A DNA stretch of 64,000 nucleotides from Thermus thermophilus HB8. Its GTDB lineage: Bacteria > Deinococcota > Deinococci > Deinococcales > Thermaceae. The stretch spans positions 1,524,304 to 1,588,303 of the forward strand of contig NC_006461.1 of assembly GCF_000091545.1 (NCBI RefSeq). Reading direction: 5' to 3'. Position numbers and translations under genes: made by a program. How positions within the stretch are numbered: position 1 is the first letter of the stretch; each line of letters starts with the position of its first letter. Below the pieces are notes generated by a model. It made no database searches. It saw nothing but the letters and a program-made list of their open reading frames with translations, and was not told where the DNA came from. Of the stretch, positions 8,627-16,914 are shown one piece after another.

Positions 8627-8930
8627 CGTGCACGTGGACGTGGAAGACCTCCTGCCCCCCCTTCTCCCCCACGTTCACCTGGACCCGGTAGCCCTGAAGG
8701 CCCAAAAGCCGCGCCACCCGGTTCGCGGTGCGGAAGAGGGCCCCGAGCTTCCTCTCCCCTTCCTCGGTGTCGGGGTAGTCGGAGAGCTTCTCCACGTGCT
8801 CCTTGGGCACCACCAGGACGTGCACCGGGGCCTTGGGCCTGATGTCGTGGAAGGCCACGAAGCCCTCGTCCTCGTAGACCTTTCTGGAGGGGAGTTCCCC
8901 GGCGATGATGCGGCAAAAGACGCACTCCAT
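8607..8930 (-). CDS. HIT family nucleotide hydrolase (HinT-like)
   Basis: A 107-residue histidine-triad protein. CVFCRII begins the domain, followed by VAFHDIRPKAPVHVLVVPKEH, and the catalytic triad HVHVHVMGG is near the C-terminus. HinT enzymes hydrolyse AMP-lysine and other nucleoside phosphoramidates. The ATG at 8930 is favoured because TAGGAT (8943-8938) sits 7 nt upstream; an ATG at 8939 lies within that hexamer. The last 20 bp overlap the end of the convergent phosphoesterase gene. Confidence 0.9.
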   Translation of the reverse strand: MECVFCRIIAGELPSRKVYEDEGFVAFHDIRPKAPVHVLVVPKEHVEKLSDYPDTEEGERKLGALFRTANRVARLLGLQGYRVQVNVGEKGGQEVFHVHVHVMGGWG

Positions 8931-8937
8931 GGAAAGC

Positions 8938-8943
8938 ATCCTA
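8938..8943 (-). promoter_or_regulatory. -10 element of leaderless HIT gene
   Basis: TAGGAT on the minus strand, 7 nt before the HIT ATG. Its first three bases are the TAG stop of the upstream mtaB gene. Confidence 0.55.
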
Positions 8944-10251
8944 CCGCACGGGAAGCTCCAGGGGCCCCCTGGCCCCTTCCTTCACCCCCTCCACCCGGCC
9001 CAAAAGGACGTACCCCTCCACCCCGTGGACCCGGGCCCAGACCGTCTCCCCGGGGCGGGCCTCGCCCTCAAGGCGGGCCTCGTAGTAGTCGGGGGTGTGG
9101 CCCAGGGCCTCGCCCCCCTGCACCCTTTCCACCAGGACCTCCACCCGCTCCCCGAGCCTGGGGCGGATCCGCTCCTCCGCCAGGCGCTGGGCCAGGGCGA
9201 TGAGCTCCTTGGTGCGCCGCTTCCGCACCTCCGGGGGGACCTGGGGCATAGAGGCCGCCCGGGTCTTGGGCCTCGGCGTGTAGGTGAAGGCGTGGACCCG
9301 GGTGGGCCTGAGCTCCTCCAGGAAGGCCAGGGTCTCCCGGTGCTCCTCCTCCGTCTCCGTGGGCAGGCCGGCGATGACGTCGGTGGTGAGGGCGAAGCCG
9401 GGGATGAGGTCGTAGGCCCGCTGCACCAACTCCCGGTAGTAGGCCTTGTCGTAGCGGCGGCCCATGAGCTTGAGGAGCCGGTCCGAGCCCGTCTGCAAGG
9501 AAAGGTGGAGGTGGGGCCTGACCTCGGGGGCGTAGCGGCCGATCACCTTAAGGAGGTCCTCCCCCGTGTCCTCGGGCTCTATGGAGGAAAGCCGCACCTT
9601 GGCCCCCAGGTGGTAGAGGTCCTCCACGAGCCCGGCAAGGCCCCGGGGGTGCCCCTTGTAGCTCCCGAGGCGCACCCCGGTGAGGACGATCTCCTTGATG
9701 CCCATCCGGAGGAGGGCCTCGGCCTCGGCCAGGGCCTCCCGGTGGTCCCGGTGGCGCTCCTTGCCCCTAAGCCTCGGGATGATGCAGTAGGCGCAACCCG
9801 CCTGGCACCCGTCCTGGACCTTGAGGAAGGCCCGCACCCGGCTGTTTAAAAGCCCCCTTTCCCCCGCGCCCCAGAACTCGTTGGGCGGGGTGGTGATGGG
9901 GTCAGAGGGAAGGCCGAAGCGCTCCAGGATCACCCGGGGAAGCTCGGCCTTCCGGGCGTTGGGGACCACCGCGTCCGCCCCGAGCTCCTTTAGGACCTCG
10001 GGGGCGAGCTCGGCGTAGCACCCCGTGACCACGATGAAGGCGTGGGGGTTGTACCGCCTCGCCCGGCGCACCTCCTTGCGGGTGTCCGCCTCCGCCGTGG
10101 TGGTGACGGCGCAGGAGTTGATGACCACGAGGTCCGCCCCCCCGGCCTCCAGGGGCACCACCTCCGGCTCCAGGGCCTTGAGGAAGCCCAAGAGGGCCTC
10201 GGTCTCCACCTGGTTGACCTTGCACCCCAGGGTACGGAAGGCGGCGCGCAT
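8941..10251 (-). CDS. mtaB: tRNA (t6A37) methylthiotransferase MtaB
   Basis: A 436-residue radical-SAM methylthiotransferase that adds a methylthio group to t6A37 of tRNAs. The N-terminal UPF0004 domain holds Cys in TLGCKVNQ, NSCAVT and GCYAE, for one Fe-S cluster. The radical-SAM motif is CQAGCAYC (CxxxCxxC). A C-terminal TRAM-like domain follows. NQVE after the first Cys and the NSCAVT motif favour MtaB over MiaB. The ATG at 10251 is preferred because the domain begins there and CAAAAT lies 7 nt upstream with TTGACG at 17 bp spacing. Confidence 0.9.
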   Translation of the reverse strand: MRAAFRTLGCKVNQVETEALLGFLKALEPEVVPLEAGGADLVVINSCAVTTTAEADTRKEVRRARRYNPHAFIVVTGCYAELAPEVLKELGADAVVPNARKAELPRVILERFGLPSDPITTPPNEFWGAGERGLLNSRVRAFLKVQDGCQAGCAYCIIPRLRGKERHRDHREALAEAEALLRMGIKEIVLTGVRLGSYKGHPRGLAGLVEDLYHLGAKVRLSSIEPEDTGEDLLKVIGRYAPEVRPHLHLSLQTGSDRLLKLMGRRYDKAYYRELVQRAYDLIPGFALTTDVIAGLPTETEEEHRETLAFLEELRPTRVHAFTYTPRPKTRAASMPQVPPEVRKRRTKELIALAQRLAEERIRPRLGERVEVLVERVQGGEALGHTPDYYEARLEGEARPGETVWARVHGVEGYVLLGRVEGVKEGARGPLELPVR

Positions 10252-10313
10252 CCTTCTGATTTTGCGCCGGGGGGAAGGCCCCGTCAAGGACGGAGGCCGT
10301 ATAATCGGCAACC
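10252..10313. promoter_or_regulatory. Divergent promoters mtaB / trmB
   Basis: Minus strand: TTGACG (10287-10282), 17 bp, CAAAAT (10264-10259), 7 nt to the mtaB ATG. Plus strand: perfect TATAAT (10300-10305), 8 nt to the trmB GTG at 10314. No clear plus-strand -35 was seen. Confidence 0.7.
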
Positions 10314-11249
10314 GTGCTGGTCGTGCCCGCCCGCCTCCACCGCTGGCCTCCCGAAGTGCAGGACCTCTTCGGCCGGGAAGGCCCCCTGGTCCTGGAGATC
10401 GGCTTCGGCGACGGCCGCTTCACGGCGGAGCTCGCCCGGTCGCGCCCCGACTGGCTCGTCCTCGGGGCCGAGGTCTCGGCGGCCAGCGTCCTCCGGGCCC
10501 TTCGCCGCATGCGCCGCGAGGGCCTCGCCAACGTCCGCCTCTACCACGGCCAGGGCCCCTTCGCCCTTCGGAACCTGGTCTTGCCGGGGACCCTGGACCA
10601 GGTCATTGTCAACTTCCCCGACCCCTGGCCCAAGAAGCGGCACCAGGAGCGGCGCCTCCTGCGGGAGGCCTTCTTCCGCAGGCTCTCCACCCGCCTGAAG
10701 CCCGGGGGGAGCCTCCTCCTCACCACGGACCACGAGGAGTACTTCCGCTTCGCCCTGGAGGAGGCGGAGCGGACCGGGCTCTACCGGGTGGAGGTCCGGC
10801 CGCCCCCCGAGGCCCACCTCCGCACCAAGTACGCCCTAAAGTGGAAGGAGGCGGGGCGGGCCTTCTTCCACGCCGCCTTCATTAAGCTTCGCGAAGACCC
10901 CGCCCCCTGGCCCCCCTTAAGGAGGTACGACGTGGCCCACGCCCTGCTTTCCGGCGAGCTGCCCCAAGACCTGGCCCTGGAGAAGACCCCCGTGCGCCTG
11001 AAGGAAGGGGTCGCCGTCTTCCTGGAGGTGGCCCGGGGCAAGGAGGGGTTTTACGTCCTCACCCACGTGGAGGAGGAGGACCTGACCCAGGACCTGCTCC
11101 TCGAGGTCCGCAAAAGCGCCCGGGGGGTCTACGCCGGGGTGAGCCGCTTCGGCAGCCCCCTCATCACCGAGGCCGTCAAGGGGGCGGTGCGGGCCCTGGT
11201 GGACCGGCTCGAGGCCCACGGGCTGGAGGTGGTCCAGGACCACACCTGA
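10314..11249 (+). CDS. trmB: tRNA (guanine-N7-)-methyltransferase with C-terminal extension
   Basis: A 311-residue SAM-dependent methyltransferase that makes m7G46 in tRNA. Motif I is [10 protein letters not shown] and the diagnostic [15 protein letters not shown] lies near residues 100-114. The usual TrmB ends near residue 200-210. Here about 100 further residues follow, including [22 protein letters not shown] and a helical end, a region I cannot assign to a known domain. A GTG start is set by TATAAT 8 nt upstream. Confidence 0.92.
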
Positions 11250-11256
11250 GGCCGGG

Positions 11257-11262
11257 TAAGAT
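11257..11262 (+). promoter_or_regulatory. -10 element of leaderless aminotransferase gene
   Basis: TAAGAT is followed by 6 nt and the ATG at 11269. Confidence 0.55.
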
Positions 11263-11268
11263 AAGCCC

Positions 11269-12333
11269 ATGGACCTGCCTCCCCGCACCGGCTCCCTCAA
11301 GTGGGGCACCTACCCCGAGGACGTCCTCCCCCTCTGGGTGGCGGACATGGACTTCCCCCCGGCCGAGGCGATCCAGCAAGCCCTCGCCGAGCGGGCCCGG
11401 GGCTTTCTCGGCTACCCGCCCCGGGAGGGGGACCGGGAGCTCAGGGAGCTGATCCTGGAGGCCCTGGGCCTCGAGGCGGAGCTCGCCTTCATGCCCGGGG
11501 TGGTGGTGGGGCTCTACGCCGCCGTGGCCGCCTTCACCGCCCCGGGCCAGGGGGTCCTCACCCAGGTCCCCATCTACCCGCCCTTCCTCGCCGCCATCCG
11601 GGACCAGCGCCGCACCGTCCTCGCCAACCCCTTGCGGGAGACCCCGGAAGGCTACCGGCTGGACCTCGCGGGGCTGGAGCGCCTGGCCTTCGCCACCCGC
11701 CTCCTCCTCTTCTGCCACCCCCACAACCCCACGGGCCGGGTCTTCGGCGAGGAGGAGCTCGCCGCCCTGGCCCAGATCGCCCGCAGGCACGACCTCATCG
11801 TGGTCTCCGACGAGCTCCACGCCCCCCTCACCTACGAGAAGCCCCACGTCCCCCTGGCCCGCTTCCTCCCGGAAAGGACCCTCACCCTGGTGGGCCCGGG
11901 GAAGACCTACAACCTGGCGGGCCTGCCCATCGGGGCGGTCCTCGGCCCCAAGCCCCTGGTGGAGGCCGTGAAGCGCCACCTGCCCCACGTCTTCCCCAAC
12001 GTCCTGGCCATGGCCGCCTGGAAGGCGGCCCTGAAGGAAGGGGGGCCCTGGCTTAAGGCCACCCTGGAGCAGCTTCGGGCCAACCGGGACCGGGTGGCGG
12101 CCTGGGCCAAGGCGCGGGGGCTCGGCCACCACCCGCCGGAGGGAACCTACCTGGCCTGGATCCAGACCCCCTTCCCCAAGGCCGCCGCGTACTTCCTGGA
12201 GCGGGCCCGGGTGGCCCTGAACCCGGGGGAGAGCTTCGGCCGGGGGTACGACACCTACGTCCGGCTCAACTTCGCCACCTACCCCGAGGTGCTGGAAGAG
12301 GCCCTGCGGCGGCTGGACGGGGCCCTAAAGTAA
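11269..12333 (+). CDS. PLP-dependent aminotransferase, MalY/PatB (cystathionine beta-lyase) type
   Basis: A 354-residue fold-type I PLP enzyme. The N-terminus has the MalY/PatB hallmark [21 protein letters not shown] and [10 protein letters not shown] bind the cofactor, and the PLP lysine is in [11 protein letters not shown]. Members cleave cystathionine or cysteine-type C-S bonds or act as aminotransferases. The protein is about 30 residues shorter than typical MalY. The start is set by the -10 hexamer 6 nt upstream. A strong terminator follows the stop. Confidence 0.85.
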
Positions 12334-12337
12334 GCCC

Positions 12338-12361
12338 CCCCCCTGGGGGAACCCAGGGGGG
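12338..12361. terminator. Bidirectional terminator, aminotransferase / hsp20
   Basis: A 10-bp perfect stem CCCCCCTGGG (12338-12347) with CCCAGGGGGG (12352-12361) closes a GGAA loop between the two convergent genes. Confidence 0.8.
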
Positions 12362-12377
12362 TTAAGGCCTCACGCCC

Positions 12378-12842
12378 TTACTGGACCACCTCAATGGGGA
12401 TCCGCCTGGCGCGCGCCTCGGCCACCTTGGGCAGGGTGAGCCGGAGGATCCCGTTCCGGAACTCCGCCTTCACCCCGGAGGCGTCCACCTCCACCGGCAG
12501 GGTGAAGGTGCGGACGAAGGAGCCGTGGGCCATCTCCTGGAGGTAGTACCGCCGCACCCGCTCGTCGGCCACGGGCTTCACCTGGCCCCGGATGGTGAGC
12601 TTGTTGCCCTCGAGGCTCACCTCCAGGTCCTCAGGGGTCATCCCGGGCACGGCCATCTCCAGGATCAGGGCCTCGTCCGTCTCGTAGAGGTCGGCCGGGG
12701 CCACGTAGGCCGCGGCGGGCCGGACGAGGTCGGAGAAGGCCTCCTCAAAGAGGCGGTTGACCTCGTCCACCAGGGTGAAGGGGCTCCAGGTCCGGAAGGG
12801 CGTGAGCTCCATGGGGCGAGCGTCCCTCCGCACCAGGGTCAT
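12378..12842 (-). CDS. Hsp20 / alpha-crystallin small heat shock protein
   Basis: A 154-residue small heat shock protein that holds unfolding proteins for refolding. The alpha-crystallin domain runs from about residue 45: ADLYETDEALILEMAVPGM, LEVSLEGNKLTIRG and FVRTFTLPVEVD, ending with GILRLTLPK. The C-terminal RIPIEV supplies the I-x-I/V motif that joins subunits. In-frame GTG (12851) and ATG (12848) starts exist; I prefer the ATG at 12842 because GGAGG (12856-12852) lies 9 nt before it. A near-consensus promoter drives it. Confidence 0.92.
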   Translation of the reverse strand: MTLVRRDARPMELTPFRTWSPFTLVDEVNRLFEEAFSDLVRPAAAYVAPADLYETDEALILEMAVPGMTPEDLEVSLEGNKLTIRGQVKPVADERVRRYYLQEMAHGSFVRTFTLPVEVDASGVKAEFRNGILRLTLPKVAEARARRIPIEVVQ

Positions 12843-12863
12843 CGCCATCACCTCCCATCCTCG

Positions 12864-12892
12864 CTTATATCACATGCGCTTGTTTTTGTCAA
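12864..12892 (-). promoter_or_regulatory. Near-consensus promoter of hsp20
   Basis: TTGACA (12892-12887), 17 bp, TATAAG (12869-12864). The predicted leader is about 15-20 nt and carries a GGGAGGTG ribosome site, unlike the leaderless neighbours. No CIRCE-type repeat was found. Confidence 0.8.
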
Positions 12893-12927
12893 GAGATGTG
12901 AGGCCATTAACTTACCCGTGAGCCCTC

Positions 12928-12933
12928 TATAAT
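12928..12933 (+). promoter_or_regulatory. -10 element of leaderless rhodanese gene
   Basis: Perfect TATAAT, 7 nt before the ATG at 12941. Upstream bases show no good -35. Confidence 0.65.
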
Positions 12934-12940
12934 CAGGGGC

Positions 12941-13633
12941 ATGAACCTTCCCGAGGACGCGGTCCTGGTGGACACCCGCCCCCGCCCCGCCTACGAGGCG
13001 GGCCACCTCCCCGGGGCCCGGCACCTGGACCTCTCCGCCCCCAAGCTCCGCCTGCGGGAGGAGGCGGAGCTTAAGGCCCTGGAAGGCGGGCTCACGGAGC
13101 TCTTCCAGACCCTGGGCCTAAGAAGCCCCGTGGTCCTCTACGACGAAGGGCTCACGAGCCGCCTCTGCCGCACCGCCTTCTTTCTGGGCCTGGGCGGCCT
13201 CGAGGTCCAGCTTTGGACCGAGGGCTGGGAGCCCTACGCCACGGAGAAGGAGGAGCCCAAGCCCGAGCGTACCGAAGTGGTGGCCAAGCTGCGGCGGGAC
13301 TGGCTCCTCACCGCCGACGAGGCCGCCCGCCACCCCCTCCTCCTGGACGTGCGGAGCCCCGAGGAGTTCCAGGGCAAGGTCCACCCCCCCTGCTGCCCCC
13401 GGGGCGGGCGCATCCCCGGGAGCAAAAACGCCCCCCTGGAGCTCTTCCTGAGCCCGGAGGGGCTTCTTGAAAGGCTCGGGCTTCAGCCGGGCCAGGAGGT
13501 GGGGGTCTACTGCCACTCCGGGGCCCGGAGCGCCGTGGCCTTCTTCGTCTTAAGGAGCCTCGGGGTCCGGGCCCGGAACTACCTCGGCTCCATGCACGAG
13601 TGGCTCCAGGAGGGCCTGCCCACCGAGCCATGA
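12941..13633 (+). CDS. Thiosulfate/3-mercaptopyruvate sulfurtransferase (two rhodanese domains)
   Basis: A 230-residue tandem rhodanese. The N-terminal domain (about 1-105) starts VLVDTRPRPAYEAGHLPGA and lacks the catalytic cysteine: its loop is YDEGLTSR. The C-terminal domain (about 115-230) has LLDVRSPEEFQG and the active loop YCHSGARSA with the sulfur-accepting Cys. An unusual CC pair occurs in the HPPCCPRGG segment. This split is normal for the family. The stop overlaps the next ATG (ATGA), so it is coupled to the MBL hydrolase. Confidence 0.9.
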   Translation: MNLPEDAVLVDTRPRPAYEAGHLPGARHLDLSAPKLRLREEAELKALEGGLTELFQTLGLRSPVVLYDEGLTSRLCRTAFFLGLGGLEVQLWTEGWEPYATEKEEPKPERTEVVAKLRRDWLLTADEAARHPLLLDVRSPEEFQGKVHPPCCPRGGRIPGSKNAPLELFLSPEGLLERLGLQPGQEVGVYCHSGARSAVAFFVLRSLGVRARNYLGSMHEWLQEGLPTEP

Positions 13634-14253
13634 GGGTCTTTCCCGTCACCCTAGGCCCCCTGCAGGAAAACGCCTACCTGGTGGAAACGGGGGAGGGCCC
13701 GGTCCTCATTGACCCCGGGGACGAGCCGGAAAAGCTCCTGGCCCTCTTCCAAACCACGGGCCTCATCCCCTTGGCCATCCTCCTCACCCACGCCCACTTT
13801 GACCACGTGGGGGCCGTGGCCCCCCTGGTGGAGGCCCTGGACCTTCCCGTCTACCTCCACCCCCTGGACCTCCCCCTGTACGAAGGGGCGGACCTCGCCG
13901 CCCGGGCCTGGGGCCTCGCCATCCCCAAGCCCCCCCTCCCCGTGCGGCCCCTGGAGGAGGGCATGAGGCTTTTCGGCTTCCAGGTCCTCCACCTTCCCGG
14001 CCACAGCCCCGGCCACGTGGCCTTCTACGACCCCGAAGGCGCCCAGGTCTTCTCCGGGGACCTCCTCTTCCGGGGAAGCGTCGGCCGCTACGACCTCCCC
14101 GGGGCCGACCCCAAGGCGCTTTTCGCCTCCCTAAAGAGGCTCCTTTCCCTTCCCCCGGAAACCCGGGTCCACCCGGGGCACGGGCCCGGGACCACCCTGG
14201 GCCTCGAGGCCCGGACGAACCCCTTTCTCACGGGGTTAGAATGGGAAGCGTGA
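13630..14253 (+). CDS. Metallo-beta-lactamase-fold hydrolase (glyoxalase II-like)
   Basis: A 207-residue MBL-fold protein. Metal ligands are in THAHFDH, HLPGHSPGH, FSGDLLF and a late HPGHGP. The N-terminal VTLGPLQENAYLV is typical of the YcbL/glyoxalase II group, which hydrolyse S-lactoylglutathione-like thioesters; the true substrate in an organism without classic glutathione use is open. The ATG overlaps the rhodanese stop, and both proteins deal with sulfur or persulfide chemistry, which may explain the pairing. Confidence 0.88.
   Translation: MRVFPVTLGPLQENAYLVETGEGPVLIDPGDEPEKLLALFQTTGLIPLAILLTHAHFDHVGAVAPLVEALDLPVYLHPLDLPLYEGADLAARAWGLAIPKPPLPVRPLEEGMRLFGFQVLHLPGHSPGHVAFYDPEGAQVFSGDLLFRGSVGRYDLPGADPKALFASLKRLLSLPPETRVHPGHGPGTTLGLEARTNPFLTGLEWEA
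14237..14242 (+). promoter_or_regulatory. -10 element within the MBL hydrolase gene
   Basis: TAGAAT lies 7 nt before the GTG at 14250 and suggests an extra leaderless start for the zinc-ribbon gene in addition to coupled translation. Confidence 0.5.
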
Positions 14254-14969
14254 ACGGGGCGGAGGCACTGAAGGCACTCTACGCGCTCCAGGAAAAGGAC
14301 CTGGAAATAGACCGGCTCCGGGCTGAGGCGGAGAGCCCGCCCGAGGAGCTCGTGGCCCTCCAGGGCCAGGTGGAGGCCCTGGAGGAAAGGCTCACGAACC
14401 TCCTGGAGCGGCGGGCGGAGCTGGAGCGGGAGTACAACCGCCACAGCCTAGACATTGAGGACCTGAGCGCCAAGGAGAAGCAGGCGGAGGAGGAGCAAAA
14501 GCGGGCCCAAAGCGCCAGGGAGCAGACCCAGTACGAGAACCGCATCCAGCAGATCAAGGACCGGATCCGGGAACTCCTGGAGCTCTCCACCCCCATCATG
14601 GAGGCCATGGAGAACCTGGAGGCGGAGATCGCCCAGGTGGAGGAGGAGCTCGCCGCGCTCAGGCCCAGGCTCCAGGAGCTCCTCGAGGCCAACCGGGCCC
14701 GGGTGGCGGAGCTGGAGGCCGCCATCGCCGCCAAGGTGGAGGAGCGGACCACCATGGCGGCGGCGATCCCCGCCCAGATCCTCAAGGAGTACGAGGCCAT
14801 CCGCAGGGCCCGCCGGGGCACCGGGGTGGCCCGGATGGCGGCCCAGGGCCAGGTCTACCGCTGCGAGGGGTGCAACGTGGTCCTGCCCACCCACGTGGCG
14901 CAAAAGGTGGTGCGGGGGCAGGTGGTGCGCTGCCCCTCCTGCGGCCGCCTCCTCTGGAAGGGGGAGTAG
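14250..14969 (+). CDS. Coiled-coil protein with C-terminal C4 zinc ribbon (CT398/YbgI-neighbour type)
   Basis: A 239-residue protein. Residues about 5-165 form a long antiparallel coiled coil of Glu/Leu/Arg heptads. The C-terminal 55 residues hold a zinc ribbon, CEGCN...CPSCG. This layout matches the C4-type zinc-ribbon family described from Chlamydia CT398, thought to bind the transcription or secretion apparatus. The GTG at 14250 overlaps the upstream stop (GTGA); an ATG at 14241 is in frame and would add three residues. Function unknown. Confidence 0.8.
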   Translation: MNGAEALKALYALQEKDLEIDRLRAEAESPPEELVALQGQVEALEERLTNLLERRAELEREYNRHSLDIEDLSAKEKQAEEEQKRAQSAREQTQYENRIQQIKDRIRELLELSTPIMEAMENLEAEIAQVEEELAALRPRLQELLEANRARVAELEAAIAAKVEERTTMAAAIPAQILKEYEAIRRARRGTGVARMAAQGQVYRCEGCNVVLPTHVAQKVVRGQVVRCPSCGRLLWKGE

Positions 14970-14972
14970 CCC

Positions 14973-15401
14973 CTAAACCAGGCGGGCCGTAAGGACGACC
15001 TCCTTCACCCCCGCAAGGGCCCGGGACACGGGGCAGCCTTCCTTGGCGGCCTCGGCGATCTCCAGGAACTTCTCCGAGGAGATCCCCGGCACCTCCGCCT
15101 CGGTCAGAAGCTCAATCCGGGTGAGGGTGGGCTTGCCGTCCACCACCTCCAGGTGGACCCTGGCCTCGGTGGAGACCCGCTTCGGGGGAAAGCCCTCCCG
15201 CTCCAGGCTGGCCGCCAGGGCCATGGAGAAGCACCCCGCGTGGGCCGCGGCGATGAGCTCCTCGGGGTTCGTCCCCTCCCCTTCCTCAAACCGGGAGGGG
15301 TAGGAGTAAGGCCCCTGGAAGGCCTGGCTTTGCAACTCCATAACCCCCTTCCCCTGCCTAAGGCCGCCCTCCCATACCGCCTTCGCCTTCCGGACCGGCA
15401 T
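14973..15401 (-). CDS. OsmC/Ohr family peroxiredoxin
   Basis: A 142-residue OsmC-type protein that reduces organic or hydrogen peroxides with a Cys pair. Active-site elements are TNPEELIAAAHAGCFSMALA (first Cys) and EGCPVSRAL (second Cys). The OsmC subgroup is favoured over Ohr by the spacing and by the NPEELIAAAHAGC motif. The ATG at 15401 has a GGGAGG ribosome site 5 nt upstream. A hairpin terminator lies between it and the upstream membrane-protein gene. Confidence 0.9.
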   Translation of the reverse strand: MPVRKAKAVWEGGLRQGKGVMELQSQAFQGPYSYPSRFEEGEGTNPEELIAAAHAGCFSMALAASLEREGFPPKRVSTEARVHLEVVDGKPTLTRIELLTEAEVPGISSEKFLEIAEAAKEGCPVSRALAGVKEVVLTARLV

Positions 15402-15426
15402 AGAACCTCCCTTCCTCAAAAGGCTA

Positions 15427-15457
15427 CCCCATGCCCGGAAGCGCTTTGGGCATGGGG
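15427..15457 (-). terminator. Hairpin between membrane-protein gene and osmC
   Basis: A perfect 10-bp inverted repeat, CCCCATGCCC (15427-15436) with GGGCATGGGG (15448-15457), sits 20 nt after the stop of the upstream minus-strand gene and is followed by a CTTTT run. Its outer stem matches the hairpins at 21370 and 32662. Confidence 0.75.
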
Positions 15458-15476
15458 ACACAAACCCTTGGGCCCT

Positions 15477-16067
15477 TTAGCCCCCGCCTCCCACGGCGCT
15501 GGCGATGTGGCCGTAGTAGGCCATAAAGCCGGTGAGGAAGGCCCCCAAGGCCATCAGGGCCAGGACCAGGGCCCCGAGGTAGGCCCAGGTGCGCCGGGCC
15601 TCGGGGCGGCTATAGGCGTAGAAGAGGATCCCGAGGCTGGCGAGGCCCGCCGCCCCCCACATGAGGGCGGTGAGGGGAGGGTTGCGGGTGAGGCCGAAGT
15701 CCAAAACCGCCCGCGCCCCCTGGAGGAGGTAAAGCCCTAGGAAGGCGGAGGGCCAGGCCAGGGCCTTAAGCTCCAGGCCCTGGTAGAGGTAAAAGCCGGC
15801 GAGGACCATCATGAAGGCGAAAAGCCCCGTGGCCACCCCGAAGAGCTCGGTGTACTGGGGCACCGGACGGCCCGCCCAGTTGGTCCAGTAGAGCTGGGCC
15901 ACCGCCCCCAGGGAGAAGACCCCCAGGGTGAAGAAGAGGGGGCCATAAAGCCGCCCCAGGGCCTTCTCGTCCCCACCCCGGGCCACGGCGAGCAAGTAGG
16001 CCACCCCCGAGACCCCGGCCGCCGTGACCAGGCCTAGAACGAAGACCAGCGGGTTGTAGCTTCCCAT
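15477..16067 (-). CDS. Polytopic membrane protein (DUF981-like)
   Basis: A 196-residue integral membrane protein with about six hydrophobic segments (near residues 6-27, 38-58, 75-97, 101-118, 130-148 and 158-182). The conserved-looking GLFAFMMVLAGFYLYQGLEL and the ending AYYGHIA resemble DUF981 proteins, mostly seen in archaea and thermophiles. No active-site motif is seen and the role is unknown. The start has a strong AGGAGGTGAT ribosome site. It is transcribed away from the phosphatase-fold gene at 16138. Confidence 0.65.
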   Translation of the reverse strand: MGSYNPLVFVLGLVTAAGVSGVAYLLAVARGGDEKALGRLYGPLFFTLGVFSLGAVAQLYWTNWAGRPVPQYTELFGVATGLFAFMMVLAGFYLYQGLELKALAWPSAFLGLYLLQGARAVLDFGLTRNPPLTALMWGAAGLASLGILFYAYSRPEARRTWAYLGALVLALMALGAFLTGFMAYYGHIASAVGGGG

Positions 16068-16125
16068 ACCCCATCACCTCCTAAGCTCAGGGTACCTCTA
16101 TCCCCCTGTGGCAAATGTCCCCCCT

Positions 16126-16131
16126 TAGGAT
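16126..16131 (+). promoter_or_regulatory. -10 element of leaderless gene at 16138
   Basis: TAGGAT, then 6 nt, then the GTG at 16138. Confidence 0.55.
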
Positions 16132-16137
16132 GGAAAG

Positions 16138-16914
16138 GTGCTCTTCCTCTTCGTGGACGGCCTGGGCCTGGGAGGAGCCTTGGAGGACCTCTTCCCCTTC
16201 CTCCTCGCCCTCGCCCCCACCCCCTTGGACGCCACCTTGGGGGTGGAGGGCCTGCCCCAGTCGGGCACGGGGCAGACCGCCCTCCTCACCGGGGAGAACG
16301 CCGCCAGGCTCCTCGGCCACCACCAGGGCCCCTTTCCGAGCCCCAGGCTCAGGCCCCTCCTGGCGCAAGGCCTCTACGCCTGGGCCAAGGGGAAGGGCCT
16401 AAGGGTCCTCCACGCCAACGGCTACCGCCCGGACTACCTCAGGCGGGCCACGGAAGGGAAAAGGCTCCTCCTCTCCGCCTTCGCCCAGGCGGCCCGCCTC
16501 GCGGGCCTTCCCCTCCTCCCCCTGGGCCACCCCCTGGCCCTTCTCCCCGGCTTCTGGGAGGACCCCTACGGGGCGGGGGCCAAGGCGGCGGCCTTGGCCC
16601 GGGCCTTTGACCTCGTGGTCCTGGAGTACTGGGCCCTGGACCTCGCCGCCCACCGCCACCCCGAAAGCCTCCCCGACCGCTTCCGGGAGCTCACCCTTTT
16701 CCTCCAGGGCTTCCTCGCCGAAGGCGGCGTCCTCCTCCTGGCCTCGGACCACGGCAACGCCGAGGAGCCCTGGCACCCCCGCCACACCCTAAACCCCGTC
16801 CCCCTGGTCTACACCGAGGAGGCCCCGCCCCCACCGGAAGACCTCACGGGCGTCTTCCCCTGGTTGCGAACGATTATCACTTCTAAAACCAATAAATCCG
16901 ACCGGAATACTTGA
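16138..16914 (+). CDS. Alkaline-phosphatase-fold metalloenzyme (phosphoglycerate/phosphopentomutase superfamily)
   Basis: A 258-residue protein of the iPGM/phosphopentomutase/alkaline phosphatase superfamily. It starts VLFLFVDGLGLGG, with the first metal Asp, then has LPQSGTGQTALLTGEN, the place of the catalytic Ser/Thr, and the late metal motif ASDHGNAEE. It is much shorter than a full iPGM, so the substrate is uncertain. The last 15 codons are AT-rich and lie over a regulatory-looking stretch before the iron operon; the TGA is inside the TTGACA of the fbpA promoter. Confidence 0.75.
   Translation: MLFLFVDGLGLGGALEDLFPFLLALAPTPLDATLGVEGLPQSGTGQTALLTGENAARLLGHHQGPFPSPRLRPLLAQGLYAWAKGKGLRVLHANGYRPDYLRRATEGKRLLLSAFAQAARLAGLPLLPLGHPLALLPGFWEDPYGAGAKAAALARAFDLVVLEYWALDLAAHRHPESLPDRFRELTLFLQGFLAEGGVLLLASDHGNAEEPWHPRHTLNPVPLVYTEEAPPPPEDLTGVFPWLRTIITSKTNKSDRNT

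Noticed and set aside
12870..12895. CTTG-N7-CAAG around the hsp20 -35 as a heat-shock operator
   Set aside because: Four-base arms occur by chance and the site does not resemble CIRCE.
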